In this document: piece by piece, positions 40,287 through 48,892 of the stretch
How the letters are laid out: each line of letters opens with the position of its first letter
How positions within the stretch are numbered: the stretch's first letter is position 1
Assembly: GCF_010723735.1 (NCBI RefSeq)
Contig: NZ_BLLB01000002.1
Location: 3,596,001 to 3,660,000, forward strand
From: Mycolicibacterium hippocampi
GTDB taxonomy: Bacteria; Actinomycetota; Actinomycetes; Mycobacteriales; Mycobacteriaceae
DNA: 64,000 nt
Direction: 5' to 3'
The notes under the pieces: generated by a model
Database searches by the model: none
Seen by the model: the letters and a program-made list of their open reading frames with translations, nothing else
What the model was told of the DNA's origin: nothing
Program-made: the position numbers and the translations under genes

Positions 40287-40316
40287 AACTCGCCGGCGAA
40301 GCCGAGCGAGTTTTTT
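40287..40316 (+). terminator. displaced terminator of tRNA-Pro
   Basis: Stem AACTCGC-CGGC with GCCG-A-GCGAGTT, loop GAA, followed by a run of six T. It is an intrinsic terminator six bases after the right repeat. It has no gene in front of it now, which fits its being the tRNA's own terminator cut off by the island. Confidence 0.8.
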
Positions 40317-40540
40317 CATGGTCGGGGGCAAGCCGGACTGCATCGCCGCTCGACGTCGCACGCCGGTCTCATGCCCGAGCCGCCCGAGTCGGTGCGGCGG
40401 CGGATCGGCGGCTGACCGCCCTAGACGGTATGAGGGCTGACTCGAGGCCGAAGGCCTCGGGCTGCAATCGGACGTGGGTTGCCGGTGACGAGTGAACACT
40501 CGCACTGGTAGAGCCACAGTTGCAGATCAGGAGGCCTCCG

Positions 40541-41621
40541 GTGAGTTTCAACGGTACGAGTGTCGGGTTGGACGTGCATGCGCTTTCGGTGGTTGCGCAT
40601 GCATTTGATGAAGAGACGGGTCGGGTCGAGCGGGCGCGATTGTGTCCCGATCACGGCGAGATCCTGGACTGGTTGCACAGACTGCGAGGTCCCTTGCGGG
40701 TGGCCTACGAGGCCGGGCCGACGGGGTTCGGGCTGGCCCGGGCATTGACTGATGCCCAGATCGACTGCGTGGTCGCGGCACCGTCGAAGTTGATCCGCCC
40801 GGCTGGGGATCGGATCAAGACCGATGCCCGCGATGCCGCGCACCTGACCCGGCTTCTGCGGTTGGGCGAAATAACCGCGGTCACGGTTCCCGAGGCTGAG
40901 GTGGAGGCGGTGCGCGATCTGGTGCGGGCCCGCGAGGACGCCCGCGCCGATCTGATGCGGGTGCGGCACCGGCTGTCCAAGCTGCTGTTGCGCCAGGGCC
41001 GGGTGTACTCGGGCGGGAACGCCTGGACCGGGGTCCACGAAACCTGGCTGCGGCGGCAACGATTCGATGACCCCCATACCAGGGCGGCCTTCGACCATCA
41101 CTTTGACGCGGTCCTGTCGGCGACTGCGGCGAGGGATCGTCTCGACGAGCAGATCGTTGCGGTCGCGGCCTCATCGCGATGGTCTGATCCGGTTGATCGG
41201 CTGGGGTGTTTGCGTGATCTCCGCATTAACCGGGCTGGCGTTGTCGGTGGAGATCGGTGATTGGACCCGGTTCACCGGTGCCTCGATCGGCGCCTACGTC
41301 GGATTGGTGCCCACCGAATACTCCTCGGGGGCCTCTCGGGTGCAGGGTTCGATCACCAAGGCCGGCAATGCCCATGTCCGGCGGTTGTTGATCGAATCGG
41401 CCTGGCACCACCGGGCGGCGTACCGCAATCCCGGTCCTGCGATGCGAGCCCGCTGGGCCAAGGTCGACCCCGCGCTCAAGGACCGCGGCCATGCCGGCAA
41501 CCGACGCCTGCACCAACAATGGTGCCGATTCAACGAACGCAAGAAGCCTCACGTCGTGGCCAACGTCGCGGTCGCCCGTCAACTGGCCGGTTGGTGCTGG
41601 TCGCTGGCCACGCTGGCCTAA
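40541..41621 (+). pseudogene. IS110-family transposase, frameshifted
   Basis: The N-terminal DEDD (RuvC-like) domain has Asp in VGLDVHALS, Glu in VAYEAGPTGFGL, and the Asp pair in KTDARDAAHL. The C-terminal Transposase_20 domain has ALSVEIGDWTRFTGASIGAY and its serine region ITKAGNAHVRRLLIESAW. The two halves are in different frames, with the change at about 41209-41216 (LGCLR then SALTGLALSVEIGD). The GTG at 40541 follows CAGGAGG. IS110 elements lack long inverted repeats, so the element ends cannot be fixed; they are roughly 40430-41640. Confidence 0.85.
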
Positions 41622-41933
41622 GCGTGGCCGTCCAAACTTGATTGGAGTCGGTCGGTCGACGGCGAGGTAGGCGAACTGGATCTGCGTTACAGCTATGAGC
41701 AACAACAGCATTCGATGAATGTTGATGTGACGCCCGTCCCTAGAGAGCAGCCACCGTTCGCGCCGAACCATCGTCTTGCGGTATCCAACCCGCGTATATC
41801 AGTCTGACACCCACCGTCGTTGATCAACGACCGCCGCGACACCGACTGACCCCGATCAAACGAAAGCCGCCCCGGCATCAAAACCGGGGCGGCTTTCACC
41901 TGCCTATTGACAAACGATGCCTACATATCAGCT
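41622..41933. other. gap between two insertion sequences
   Basis: About 310 bases with no supported gene. Its only clear feature is a strong hairpin at 41863-41896. It is probably the remains of earlier chromosomal or element DNA. Confidence 0.55.
41863..41896. terminator. orphan terminator hairpin
   Basis: A perfect 13-bp stem (AAAGCCGCCCCGG / CCGGGGCGGCTTT) with 8-base loop CATCAAAA. It has an A-run on one side and a T-run on the other, so it could work in both directions. No intact gene now ends here. Confidence 0.65.
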
Positions 41934-43024
41934 GTACTGACCACGGACGTTGGTGACGGCGTGGTGAGGTGACAAGACGAAGACCTCCGAGTGAAGTGCG
42001 AACTGCCTAGGAACGCACCAACTCACCTCGGAGGTCTTCGTGTCTCACCGTAATGCCCCTTTGTCCGAAACCGGTCGCCTGCGGTTGGCTCGTTGCGTCG
42101 TCGATGATGGCTGGTCTTTGCGTCGGGCTGCCGAACGTTTCCAGGTGTCGGTGTCCACGGCCTCGCGGTAGGCGGGCCGCTATCGCGAGCAGGGTGAGTC
42201 GGGGATGGCCGACCGCAGCTCACGACCACACCACAGCCCCAATCGCACGCCTACACGCACTGAGCGGCGCATCATTGGCGTGCGCGTCACTCGGCGGTGG
42301 GGGCCAGCCCGTATCGGCTATCTGCTCGGGATTCATCCCTCGACGGTGCATCGGGTGCTGAGCCGCTACCGGATCGCCACGCTGCGCTGGCTCGACCGCG
42401 CGACCGGACGCGTCGTTCGCCGAATGGAGTCCGCATGCTGCGGAGACCTGGTGCACGTCGATGTCAAGAAACTCGGCAAGATCCCCGCCGGCGGCGGCTG
42501 GCGCATGGTGGGCCGTACGAAGGGCAACCGCAACGCCAAGACCGACAAGAGCAGCGGGGTGACCAACAAGTACGGCAACCCGGTCCGCGGCTACCACTTC
42601 ATCCACACCGCCATCGACGCGCATTCGCGGCTGGCCTACTCCGAATTACTCGCCGACGAGGGCAAGGACACCGCCGCCGGCTTCTGGCGGCGTGCCAACG
42701 CCTGGTTCACCGACTGCGGCATCACCGTTCGAAAGGTGTTGACCGACAACGGGAACTGTTATCGATCGCACGTCTTCCGCGATGCCCTCGGCGATATCGA
42801 CCATCGTCGCACTCGGCCCTACCGGCCGCAGACCAACGGCAAGGTGGAGCGCTTCCACCGCACTCTGGCCGACGAGTGGGCCTATGCGCGGCTCTACACC
42901 AGCGACGCGCAACGCCGCGACGAATACCCGCGCTGGTTGCACACCTACAATCACCACCGCGGCCACACAGCACTCGGCGGTCAAGCACCAGCCAGCCGTG
43001 TACCTAACCTCTCAGGTCAGTACA
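41934..43024 (+). mobile_element. IS481-family insertion sequence
   Basis: About 1.09 kb bounded by TGTACTGACC (41934-41943) and its inverted copy GGTCAGTACA (43015-43024), with weaker matching further in. TGT...ACA ends and a single rve-type transposase are typical of IS481. No obvious target duplication is seen: the flanks are CAGC and CCTA. The right end lies one base from the stop codon of the DUF3703 gene. Confidence 0.82.
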
Positions 43025-43029
43025 CCTAG
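42040..43029 (+). pseudogene. IS481-family transposase with premature stop
   Basis: The GTG start at 42040 is preceded by GGAGGT. The N-terminal helix-turn-helix (LRRAAERFQVSVSTASR) runs into TAG at 42169-42171 (codon 44), where TGG for Trp is expected before AGRYREQGESGMADRSSRPH. The rest, about 285 residues, is open and has the DDE integrase core (DLVHVDVKKLGKIP, VLTDNGNCYRS, TNGKVERFHRTLADEW). Its own stop at 43027-43029 lies three bases beyond the inverted repeat, in flanking DNA. A start at 42205 could give a protein lacking the DNA-binding head. Confidence 0.85.
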
Positions 43030-43367
43030 TTCGCCAGCGCGGCGCGCAGGTCGTCGGGAATCGGCATCGGCGTCGTCAGCCCGGCCGCCGTGCGCCCGGT
43101 GTTGCCCTCGGGGTATCGGCCAGCGATTGAGCCAGGGGCGGCAACGATGATCCGCACCACCTGACCGAGAGCCTCTTGACGGTCGCGCTGGCGTACAGCA
43201 AGGGCGAACATCGCGATGTGGTTGCCGGTGTGCAGCCACGGGTCGGGCTGGGAGACGATGTGCGCCCGTTCGAGGTGGTGCCACCGGGCGTCGTCGTTGA
43301 CCGCGCATCTGGCCGCTGCCATCTCGGTGCGATAGACCGCGCGCGCCTGGTCGGTGATACGACTCAT
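43026..43367 (-). CDS. DUF3703-family protein
   Basis: A 113-aa protein with the DUF3703 pattern WHHLERAHIVSQPDPWLHTGNHIAM and a natural C-terminus MPIPDDLRAALAN. The family is found beside heavy-metal transporters and ArsR-type regulators; its job is not known, and the His-rich helix could bind metal. It is last in the cmtR operon, 12 bases after the transporter. The IS481 right end adjoins its stop codon but has not cut it. Confidence 0.8.
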   Translation of the reverse strand: MSRITDQARAVYRTEMAAARCAVNDDARWHHLERAHIVSQPDPWLHTGNHIAMFALAVRQRDRQEALGQVVRIIVAAPGSIAGRYPEGNTGRTAAGLTTPMPIPDDLRAALAN

Positions 43368-43379
43368 CGGTGCCTCTCC

Positions 43380-44066
43380 CTAGTCGTCGTCACAGCAGTC
43401 GTAACCCGCACGGGCCGGCGCGGACGTGGCGGAAATGGGCGCACAGCAAGTACGGCCCTTCAAGGCGTTGACGCCCTCGCGCACGGCGACGGCGGCGATG
43501 ACCAGACCGGCGATGGGGTCGGCCCATGACCAACCGAACAGGCTGTTGAGGGCCAGGCCGGCGAGCAGCGCCGCCGACAGGTAGGTGCACACCAGCGTCT
43601 GCTTCGAGTCCGCCACCGCTGACAGTGAACCGAGTTCGCGCCCGGCTCGGCGCTGGGCGTAGGAGAGCACCGGCATGATGACGAGGCTGAGCGCCGCCAA
43701 GGTGATGCCGATGGTGGAGTGTTCGGCCTCACTGACGCCGAGCAGTGCGCGGATGGCGTCCACGGTGACGTAGGTGGCGAGTCCGAAGAACGAGAACGCG
43801 ATGATGCGGAGCGCAATCTTCTCGCGCGCCTCGGGGTCGCGCCCGGCGAATTGCCACGCGACGGCCGCCGCCGAAGACACCTCAATCACGGAATCGAGGC
43901 CGAACCCGATGAGCGCGGTGGACGACACCCTCACGCCCTCGGTGATGGCCACGATGGCCTCGATGACGTTGTAGGAGATCGTGGCGGCGACGAATAGCCG
44001 GATGCGGCGGGCCAGCAACGCGCGGCGGTTGTCGGTGAGCGCCCCGGCGCGCACCGGGGAGGCCAT
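43380..44066 (-). CDS. cation diffusion facilitator-type transporter
   Basis: 228 aa with five to six membrane segments (VAATISYNVIEAIVAITEG, then STIGITLAALSLVIMPVLSYAQ and DPIAGLVIAAVAVREGV). The acidic residues in FGLDSVIEVSSAAAVAWQF resemble the CDF metal site. The short C-terminal tail is Cys-rich, with two CC pairs and a DDD ending, which suggests a soft-metal ligand such as Cd, Pb or Zn. The ATG at 44066 overlaps the cmtR stop (ATGA), so translation is coupled. Efflux is the probable role. Confidence 0.82.
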   Translation of the reverse strand: MASPVRAGALTDNRRALLARRIRLFVAATISYNVIEAIVAITEGVRVSSTALIGFGLDSVIEVSSAAAVAWQFAGRDPEAREKIALRIIAFSFFGLATYVTVDAIRALLGVSEAEHSTIGITLAALSLVIMPVLSYAQRRAGRELGSLSAVADSKQTLVCTYLSAALLAGLALNSLFGWSWADPIAGLVIAAVAVREGVNALKGRTCCAPISATSAPARAGYDCCDDD

Positions 44067-44404
44067 CAGCCGCACCCGCAGATGGTGCCGTCGGGTCCGA
44101 CGCACTGGCAGTGGGGGTCAACGGCGAGAACCAAGCCCATCAGATCGTCGAGGGCGTGACCGATGCGCGCGTCGGCCAACTCGTACCGGGTGCGGCGGCC
44201 TTCCGGCACGGCGACCACCAGGCCGCAGCCGCGCAGGCACGCCAGGTGGTTGGACAACATTTGTCGGGAGACGCCGATGTGGTCGGCCAGGTCAGCGGGA
44301 TAGCTCGGCGCGGCGTTGAGGCTGAGCAGGATGCGGGTCCGCGTAACGTCCGATAGGGCGTGACCGAAACGAGCCAGCGCGTCGGTGTGAGCGAGTGTCT
44401 GCAC
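44066..44404 (-). CDS. cmtR: CmtR-type metal-sensing ArsR/SmtB repressor
   Basis: About 112 aa from the GTG at 44404; a GTG at 44419 is the alternative. The winged helix includes DHIGVSRQMLSNHLACLRGCGLVV. The two cysteines (56 and 60) in ACLRGCG match the Cd/Pb-binding Cys57 and Cys61 of M. tuberculosis CmtR, and Cys99 or Cys101 in DPHCQC can stand for Cys102. Two more cysteines occur at the end. It should repress its own operon and release DNA when Cd(II) or Pb(II) binds. Confidence 0.85.
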   Translation of the reverse strand: MQTLAHTDALARFGHALSDVTRTRILLSLNAAPSYPADLADHIGVSRQMLSNHLACLRGCGLVVAVPEGRRTRYELADARIGHALDDLMGLVLAVDPHCQCVGPDGTICGCG

Positions 44405-44414
44405 CTCTTCAAAG

Positions 44415-44430
44415 TACACCGGAACGTGTA
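44415..44430. promoter_or_regulatory. candidate CmtR operator
   Basis: TACAC and GTGTA are inverted around 6 bases just before the cmtR start. An ArsR-type repressor would bind here and block its own promoter. The rest of the gap to 44726 holds no gene and contains the promoters of cmtR and of the monooxygenase gene, which I cannot place exactly. Confidence 0.4.
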
Positions 44431-44726
44431 TTCAGAAAACCCTTTACTGTTGCGACTTGACCTTCGAGTCGCGCGTACATGCGTCCCCGGCGGCGTGTTC
44501 GTCGCCGGCTCGCTGGCGTGGGGCATGGCGTTCGACGGCTTCCGGCCGGACCGCTGCGACGTTATTCAGCCAGCCAGCCGCTCGCAGAGTGGGGAGGTGC
44601 ACTGCCTGTGACCTGTGGCGTGCCTCGGGGCCATCCGCCTAATTGGCGCGAGACGCGAGGGCAACATGATGGACACGATGCCGCGATTGGATCTCGCTGA
44701 CAGTTCGATCTCGTTGATGAGGACAC

Positions 44727-46034
44727 ATGCCAGCAAAACCGTTCCACCTCGGATGGTTCCAGACTTTCCAGGCCAATGAGTGGAAGACTCCGTACACGCT
44801 CTCGGAGGGGGTTCCGTTCACAGGGGACTTCTACGTCGAGCTGGCCCAGGCGCTCGAGCGGGCCTGCTTCGACTTCCTGATGCTGGAGGACACCGTCGGG
44901 ATCCCGCGCGGTCTGGAAGGCACCACGGCTCGCGCCCTTGAGAACGGAGACTCCTGTCCGAAACAGGATCCGGTGCCGCTGGCTGCGAAGGTCGGCGCGT
45001 TAACCCGGCAACTCGGCATCGTCGCGACGATGTCCACGACGTTCTACCACCCGTATGCGTTGGCGCGCTTGGCATCCACCATGGATTCGCTCACGAGTGG
45101 GCGCTTCGGCTGGAACGTGGTCACCAGCGCCAAGGACGAAGCGGCCCAGAACTACGGCCTCGATGAGATGCCGGAGCACGATCTGCGCTATGAGATCGCC
45201 GACGAGTTCGTGGAGCTCGTCAACGCGCTGTGCGACAGCTGGGAACCGGGAGCGATCGTGCGTGATCGCGAGAACGGGATCTACATCGATCCCGCAAAGG
45301 TCCACGACGTCGACTTCGTCGGCAAGCACTTCAAGTCGCGGGGTCCCCTGACGTGCGTCCGCTCACCGCAGGGGCGCCCCGTCTATCTGCAAGCCGGCGG
45401 GTCCCCCGCGGGGCGGGCATTCGCCGCCAAGCACGCTGATGCGATCATCGCCTGGGCGACGGGAGTCGAGGGGATGAAGGAATACCGAGCCGACATCCGC
45501 GAGCAGGCCGCCGCCGCTGGGCGCGATCCCGATGACGTGAAGGTGATGTTCCTGTTCTCCCCGATCCTCGGCGAGACCGAGGCGGAGGCGCGAGCCAAGA
45601 TCAAGCCGATGAGCGAGGAGGAGATCCCCGCGCGGCTCAAGGCGTTGAGCTCGAACTTCTACGCGGACTTCACCAAGATGGATCTTGACGAGCCGGTCCC
45701 GTACTTCGTCACCCGCGGCGAACAGGGATCACTCGCCGGGTTCGCCCAGTGGGGAACCGGCAAGACGCTGCGCCAGTGCATGCAGGCCCGATCAGCAGGC
45801 GGCGCCAGCTCCTTCGAGGCCATCGGTACACCGGACCAGGTCGCCGACATCATGGCGGCCGCGATGGAAGAGGTCGGCGGCGACGGATTCCTGTTCCCCG
45901 GGGATGGGGGCTCACTGACTCGTCACAGGATCATCGAGATCTGCGACGGGCTGGTGCCGGCGCTGCAGGCGAGAGGCCTGACCCGGACGAGCTATTCACA
46001 CACCCTGCTGCGGGACAACCTGCGGGCGTTCTGA
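44727..46034 (+). CDS. FMN-dependent monooxygenase, NtaA/DmoA/SnaA type
   Basis: 435 aa, a class C (luciferase-like) flavin monooxygenase. It begins with the family sequence FHLGWFQTFQANEWKTPY, and has FDFLMLEDTVGIPRGLEGT, IVATMSTTFYHPYALARLASTMDSL, GRFGWNVVTSAKDEAAQNYG and VYLQAGGSPAGRAFAAKHAD. Relatives oxidise nitrilotriacetate, dimethyl sulfide, dibenzothiophene or similar compounds with reduced FMN from a partner reductase. No reductase gene is adjacent, and the substrate is unknown. Confidence 0.9.
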   Translation: MPAKPFHLGWFQTFQANEWKTPYTLSEGVPFTGDFYVELAQALERACFDFLMLEDTVGIPRGLEGTTARALENGDSCPKQDPVPLAAKVGALTRQLGIVATMSTTFYHPYALARLASTMDSLTSGRFGWNVVTSAKDEAAQNYGLDEMPEHDLRYEIADEFVELVNALCDSWEPGAIVRDRENGIYIDPAKVHDVDFVGKHFKSRGPLTCVRSPQGRPVYLQAGGSPAGRAFAAKHADAIIAWATGVEGMKEYRADIREQAAAAGRDPDDVKVMFLFSPILGETEAEARAKIKPMSEEEIPARLKALSSNFYADFTKMDLDEPVPYFVTRGEQGSLAGFAQWGTGKTLRQCMQARSAGGASSFEAIGTPDQVADIMAAAMEEVGGDGFLFPGDGGSLTRHRIIEICDGLVPALQARGLTRTSYSHTLLRDNLRAF

Positions 46035-46096
46035 GCCCTGATCCACCGAGGGTGATCGGATCGGCGATTCCGGTGCACGGGGCAGACCGGCGCCCT

Positions 46097-46258
46097 CTAC
46101 TTGCCGTACTCGGCGCAGGCGTTGATCCGCTTGAAGTCATCGAGATCGACCATGACCGCCGCGAAACACGGTGCCCCGTCCCGCATGGCTTCGGCCACCA
46201 ATTCCTCTGCCGCCCGGTAGAACCCGCGGCGGTTGCTTAGCCGACATTCGGGTGACGC
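46097..46258 (-). pseudogene. GGDEF-domain relic
   Basis: Minus-strand reading gives RLSNRRGFYRAAEELVAEAM, then APCFAAVMVDLDDFKRIN and a stop shortly after (AEYGK). This is the N-terminal quarter of a diguanylate cyclase domain, broken before its GGDEF motif. It starts directly after the stop of the complete GGDEF-EAL gene and has no start of its own except an internal ATG. It looks like the remnant of a second cyclase. Confidence 0.65.
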
Positions 46259-46260
46259 CT

Positions 46261-48582
46261 TCAGTTGGGTTGTGCCGCAACCTTTGTCAGCTCAGGAACG
46301 CTGCCGGCGTCGATGGGTTTGCCGAAGTAGTAGCCCTGCCCGATATCGCAGCCGTGGTCGCGGAGCCAGGCCGCGGTGACAGCGTCCTCGATACCTTCGG
46401 CGACGACCGTGCTGTCCAGATCATGCGCGAGCTCGATGACTGCCCGGACCACCGCCGCGGCCCGATTGTCGGTCGTCACCGATGCGATGAAACGGCGGTC
46501 CATCTTGATCTCGTCGATCGACAGGTCGCGCAGATAGGACAGCGCCGAGTAACCGCTGCCGAAGTCGTCGATCGCCACCCGTATGCCCTGCGTGCGGAGC
46601 TGCCGCAGCACCGCGGTCACCACGTTGAGCTCAGTCAGGACCATGTCCTCGGTGATCTCCACGGTCAGCAACCCGGGCGGTAACGCGCGTCGTTGCAGTG
46701 CGTTCCCGAGGGTGTCGGGGAGCCGGGGGTCGTGCAGATAGGGCGCAAACAGATTCACCGCGACGGGCATCTGCCCGCCGGCAGCGGCCCAACGGGCCGC
46801 GTCGTCGAGGACCCGGTCGAGCACGAGATCGGTCACCGGTCGCATCAAACCGTGTTGGCGAACCAGCGATATGAACGCATCCGGACGAAGCGTCCCCAAC
46901 TCCGGATGCGGCCACCTCAGCAGCGCCTCGACCCCCACCACGCGCCCGGTGTGCAACCCGAACTTCGGTTGGTACACCACATTGAGCCCGCCCGTGTCGA
47001 CCGCACGGCGCAATTCGCCGAGCAACCGCACCTGCGCCGCGCCCTCGGTGTGGGTGCGGCCGGCGTCGTTTCCGGACCACTCCAGCGCCGCCGGGTCGGT
47101 GATGTTCATGTCCGCGGTGAAGGTGTGCACCCGCGACGAGCGGGACCGCTTCGCGATATACATCGCAGCATCGGCGCGCTTGACCAGTGTGTCCGGTGCC
47201 AGGTCCGGCTCGTCCTCGGGAGCCACCGCGACACCGACGCTCGGCCGCATCAACAGGTTCTGCCCGTCGACGACAAACGGCTTGTTGAACGCCTCGATCA
47301 CCTGCTGCGCGAGCAGATGTGAATCGTCCACCTCGCTTTCCAGAAGCACGGAGAACTCGTCACCGCCGACCCGGGCCACCGTGTCACCGGGGCGCACACA
47401 TTCGGAAATGCGCTCACCGGCAAGCACCAGCAAACTGTCGGCGGTCGGATGGCCAAGGCTGTCGTTGACCAGCTTGAAGTCGTCGAGATCCAGCGACACC
47501 ACCGCGACCGAACGGTTGTCGCGCAACCTCAGCATCATCGCGTGCGCGAGCCGATCGTTGAACAACGTCTGATTGGCCAGCCCGGTCAGCGGATCCTTCA
47601 ACGCCTGATCGGCCGCCGCCAACAGCAACCGCCGGTTCTCCCAGGCCGTCACCGACTGCCGCACGCACACGGTGGCGATGATGAACGGCACGATGACCCG
47701 CTCCAGCCCGGTCATGACGATGGTCGGTCCGATCGTCCCCGCCAGCAGCAGCGGGACGTACGGCAGCCACAGCGACGAATTGGACGGGACGGATACTGTG
47801 GTTGGCGAGGTGGGCGGCCTGGCATGAAGACTGAGCCGCGCCGCACCGGCGAACATGACCAGGACTGCGATCCAGCCGACATCGATGAGGGTGCCGGAAA
47901 CGTAGTGGTCGTTGGCGACCATGTAGGCGAAAGCGCTGTCAGTGATCAGGCCGAGTCCGAGCGCGAAGGCAAGTATGTACAGCACGACGCGCTGGCGCGC
48001 ATCAGCGCGGACGAGCACCGCGATAGCGACGGAGACGGCCACCACGTCCGCCGCCGGGTAGACCAACGCGACACCGAGCGCGAGGCCGTCGTCGCGGTAG
48101 GTCTCGTAGACGTCCCTCAGCGCGAGGATCCATACAAGCAGAAACAAGCACAATGCCACCGTCGCGCCGTCGAGCACGATGCGCAGTCGCGATTGGTGCC
48201 GCTCTGCGAACTGAGCCATCGCCACGGCGGCCAGCACCGGGAAAAGGAGATAGAAGACGTCTGCCGGCGATGGGAACGGGCTGGTATGCAGCACGTACTC
48301 GCTGAGCACCCAGATCAGGTCGCCGATCGCCCAGGCTCCCAGCGCCGCCGCCATCGTCGTCCATGCCGCGCGGCTTCGGCCTCCTGCCGACCGAGCAGCC
48401 AGGAACGCGCAGACAGTGGCATACGTCGAGAACGAGAGGGCGGCGAAGTCGGAGACCACGGGAGTCCATGCCGCACCGTCGCCGACCACGAGTAGCACCG
48501 CCAGTCCGACGGCCAGCCCGACGGGGGCGGCCGTCGATGGTTTCACCCGAGGCGGTTGTCGGCCAATGCCCACAGTTCCCAT
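46261..48582 (-). CDS. membrane GGDEF-EAL protein (c-di-GMP synthesis/breakdown)
   Basis: 773 aa. The first 300 residues are a membrane sensor region with about eight to nine helices. A GGDEF domain follows, with DPLTGLANQTLFNDRLA, DLDDFKLVNDSLGH and RVGGDEFSVLLES at about 405; the RPGD five residues before GGDEF is an inhibitory I-site. The EAL domain has GVEALLRWPHPE at about 553, DDFGSGYSALSYL, KMDRRFI and VAEGIED. Both active sites look complete, so it may make and break c-di-GMP. The signal it senses is unknown. It is divergent from the exported phosphodiesterase-like gene. Confidence 0.92.
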   Translation of the reverse strand: MGTVGIGRQPPRVKPSTAAPVGLAVGLAVLLVVGDGAAWTPVVSDFAALSFSTYATVCAFLAARSAGGRSRAAWTTMAAALGAWAIGDLIWVLSEYVLHTSPFPSPADVFYLLFPVLAAVAMAQFAERHQSRLRIVLDGATVALCLFLLVWILALRDVYETYRDDGLALGVALVYPAADVVAVSVAIAVLVRADARQRVVLYILAFALGLGLITDSAFAYMVANDHYVSGTLIDVGWIAVLVMFAGAARLSLHARPPTSPTTVSVPSNSSLWLPYVPLLLAGTIGPTIVMTGLERVIVPFIIATVCVRQSVTAWENRRLLLAAADQALKDPLTGLANQTLFNDRLAHAMMLRLRDNRSVAVVSLDLDDFKLVNDSLGHPTADSLLVLAGERISECVRPGDTVARVGGDEFSVLLESEVDDSHLLAQQVIEAFNKPFVVDGQNLLMRPSVGVAVAPEDEPDLAPDTLVKRADAAMYIAKRSRSSRVHTFTADMNITDPAALEWSGNDAGRTHTEGAAQVRLLGELRRAVDTGGLNVVYQPKFGLHTGRVVGVEALLRWPHPELGTLRPDAFISLVRQHGLMRPVTDLVLDRVLDDAARWAAAGGQMPVAVNLFAPYLHDPRLPDTLGNALQRRALPPGLLTVEITEDMVLTELNVVTAVLRQLRTQGIRVAIDDFGSGYSALSYLRDLSIDEIKMDRRFIASVTTDNRAAAVVRAVIELAHDLDSTVVAEGIEDAVTAAWLRDHGCDIGQGYYFGKPIDAGSVPELTKVAAQPN

Positions 48583-48892
48583 GCCTTACTGCTCAAACTC
48601 TGAGCGTTCTGGCAAATATATGCGCAACGGCCGTAGGAAGGAAATTCCGGCATCTGAGAAATTTTTCCCAGGCACGAGCTGGCGTGAACCGAAACAGGCC
48701 CGACGGCAGTCCCGTGCTGGCGAACTCGCCGCCGAGTATTCGCGCAGAGGTCAGTGGAGCCTGCGCTTCCCTGACGAAGTCGCCGATTTGCCGGACCTGC
48801 TGCCACATCGAGCGTAATTTACGGCGCAGCACGCCTCGGGGTGGTGAAACACCGAAGGTGCGCCGCTGCAGACGATCACCGGAAGGAACCCC
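48583..48892. other. intergenic region between divergent genes
   Basis: About 310 bases, AT-rich near the GGDEF-EAL start (CAAATATATGCGC at about 48612-48624). It must carry the promoters of both flanking genes. No small gene is supported. Confidence 0.6.

Noticed and set aside
42205..43029. Treating the IS481 frame from 42205 as a complete transposase
   Set aside because: The upstream frame with its own ribosome site and the helix-turn-helix head is clearly the original start; a TAG for Trp separates them, so the gene is broken.
44727..46034. Naming the flavin monooxygenase as nitrilotriacetate or dimethyl sulfide monooxygenase
   Set aside because: The family motifs are shared by several substrate groups, and no reductase or pathway gene is beside it.
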